Notes under the pieces: generated by a model
What the model saw: the letters and a program-made list of their open reading frames with translations, nothing else
Told to the model about the DNA's origin: nothing
The model's database searches: none
In this document: piece after piece, positions 63,251 through 64,000 of the stretch
How the letters are laid out: each line of letters opens with the position of its first letter
How positions within the stretch are numbered: position 1 is the first letter of the stretch
Source of the DNA: an uncultured Gemmiger sp.
GTDB lineage: Bacteria > Bacillota > Clostridia > Oscillospirales > Ruminococcaceae
Direction of reading: 5' to 3'
NCBI GenBank assembly: GCA_944388215.1
Contig: CALXHT010000043.1
Coordinates: 98,316 to 162,315, forward strand
DNA: 64,000 nt
Position numbers and translations under genes: made by a program

Positions 63251-64000
63251 ATGCCTTTTAGTAAAACAATTCAAATGTTCATTTTTGATGGAAATCCAAA
63301 TGGCCGCATAATGTGCGAACTTTCCAATTGGAATGGACGTGTATACAAAATCTCTAGAAATGAACTTGCCCAATTTTCCAATCGCCCGGATGCGGAAAAT
63401 ACAGGCGTATATTTTCTTCTTGGGAAAGACGAGAATAATACGGACACCATATATGTTGGTGAGGCCGAGAAGATGCTTACAAGATTAAAACAGCACCTAA
63501 AAGATCAGCTATACTGGAGTGACTGTATTGTTGTCGTCAGCAAGGATAATTTGCTGAACAAGGCTCATGTAAAATTTTTGGAGAATAAATTTTACGGTTT
63601 AGCCAAGACAGCGGGACGTTCTGTTGTGATAAACAGTACCGTTCCAACTTGTTCCTCTATCTCTGAATATGATGAAGCCATGCTACTTGAATTTATTAGC
63701 AATGCAAAATTGCTTGTAAATACACTTGGATACAAAATATTTGACACAATCGAAGATAGTTCCGTTAAGAAGCAGAACAGCCAAATTTTGTTTTACATCC
63801 AAGCGGCACGTGGTGCTGATGCTAAAGGTGTAATTGTTGCAGATGGTTTTGCTGTTCTAAAAGATTCTGCTATAGCAACAACAACCGTTCCCAGTATGTC
63901 TGACAGCTTAAATCGGTTACGCACTGAATTGATTGAAAAAGGTATCATTGATTCAAGTTTCCATTTTTCTAAAGATCACATATTCACCAGTCCTTCCCTA
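63251..64000 (+). CDS. GIY-YIG nuclease-domain protein with DUF4357 (partial)
   Basis: Open frame of 250 codons without a stop, running off the window. Residues about 56-95 contain TGVYFLLG and TIYVGEAE, the GIY and YIG motifs of this nuclease fold, followed by RLKQHL with the expected Arg. The C-terminal end AKGVIVADGFAVLKDS...LRTELIEKGII...FTSPSL matches DUF4357, a domain often found in restriction and methyltransferase-linked proteins. ATG at 63251 with GGTGA upstream. Base composition is AT-rich, unlike the genes to the left. It lies 15 bp behind the XRE gene. Confidence 0.8.
   Translation, partial: MPFSKTIQMFIFDGNPNGRIMCELSNWNGRVYKISRNELAQFSNRPDAENTGVYFLLGKDENNTDTIYVGEAEKMLTRLKQHLKDQLYWSDCIVVVSKDNLLNKAHVKFLENKFYGLAKTAGRSVVINSTVPTCSSISEYDEAMLLEFISNAKLLVNTLGYKIFDTIEDSSVKKQNSQILFYIQAARGADAKGVIVADGFAVLKDSAIATTTVPSMSDSLNRLRTELIEKGIIDSSFHFSKDHIFTSPSL

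Overview
The window reads as chromosomal DNA of a GC-rich, low-redundancy Firmicute. The gene set (sepF-ylmH-divIVA-ileS, gdpP-rplI-dnaB, tilS-hpt-ftsH, miaB-ylbF family-mutS-mutL-miaA, RNase J, ThyX in place of ThyA, PcrA, RecD2, SAM-I and FMN riboswitches, AGGAGG ribosome binding sites, TTGACA/TATAAT promoters) fits Clostridia. High GC with these gene orders suggests Oscillospiraceae, perhaps the Faecalibacterium/Gemmiger/Subdoligranulum group. The family-level placement is inference. Most genes lie on the minus strand.

Layout. 1-2.7 kb: cell-division cluster sepF, ylmH, divIVA and the 5' part of ileS. 2.7-11.5 kb: mismatch-repair and tRNA-modification operon miaB, YlbF-family gene, mutS, mutL, miaA and an HlyD-like membrane protein. 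11.6-17.5 kb: uvrB-uvrA and radC. 17.5-18.5 kb: a pseudouridine synthase on the plus strand. 18.5-29.9 kb: one long minus-strand operon RNase J, gdpP, rplI, dnaB, tilS, hpt, ftsH and a tail-anchored zinc-ribbon protein. 29.9-31.5 kb: rnhA-mnmA on the plus strand. 31.5-34.3 kb: diaminopimelate decarboxylase and a MATE exporter. 34.4-34.8 kb: three tRNA genes (Asp, Thr, Trp) behind a consensus promoter with phased A-tracts. 34.9-38.5 kb: a divergent PlsY homologue, then a family-4 uracil-DNA glycosylase with a nuclease-XPD helicase fusion. 38.5-50.3 kb: operon recD2, comF, mreB-like, pcrA, thyX, tmk, acetyltransferase-like gene, mltG and a U32 protein. 50.4-52.7 kb: metK under a SAM-I riboswitch and a RibU-type riboflavin transporter under an FMN riboswitch. 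52.8-53.8 kb: mscS.

53.9-57.6 kb holds the most unusual operon: a GCS2-type glutamate-cysteine ligase homologue, a permuted ATP-grasp ligase, a DinB-fold protein and a lipoprotein. I infer a small gamma-glutamyl thiol or peptide system. 57.6-60.5 kb has a P1 peptidase, an alkyltransferase-like DNA repair gene and an MFS exporter. 60.5-61.9 kb has TetR and MarR regulators with clear palindromic operators.

After about 62,416 the character of the DNA changes. A second MFS gene is cut off after about 156 codons, the sequence becomes AT-rich, and an XRE regulator of the kind carried by mobile elements appears with its own repeated operators. A GIY-YIG/DUF4357 gene then runs off the window end. 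This looks like the left edge of an acquired element.
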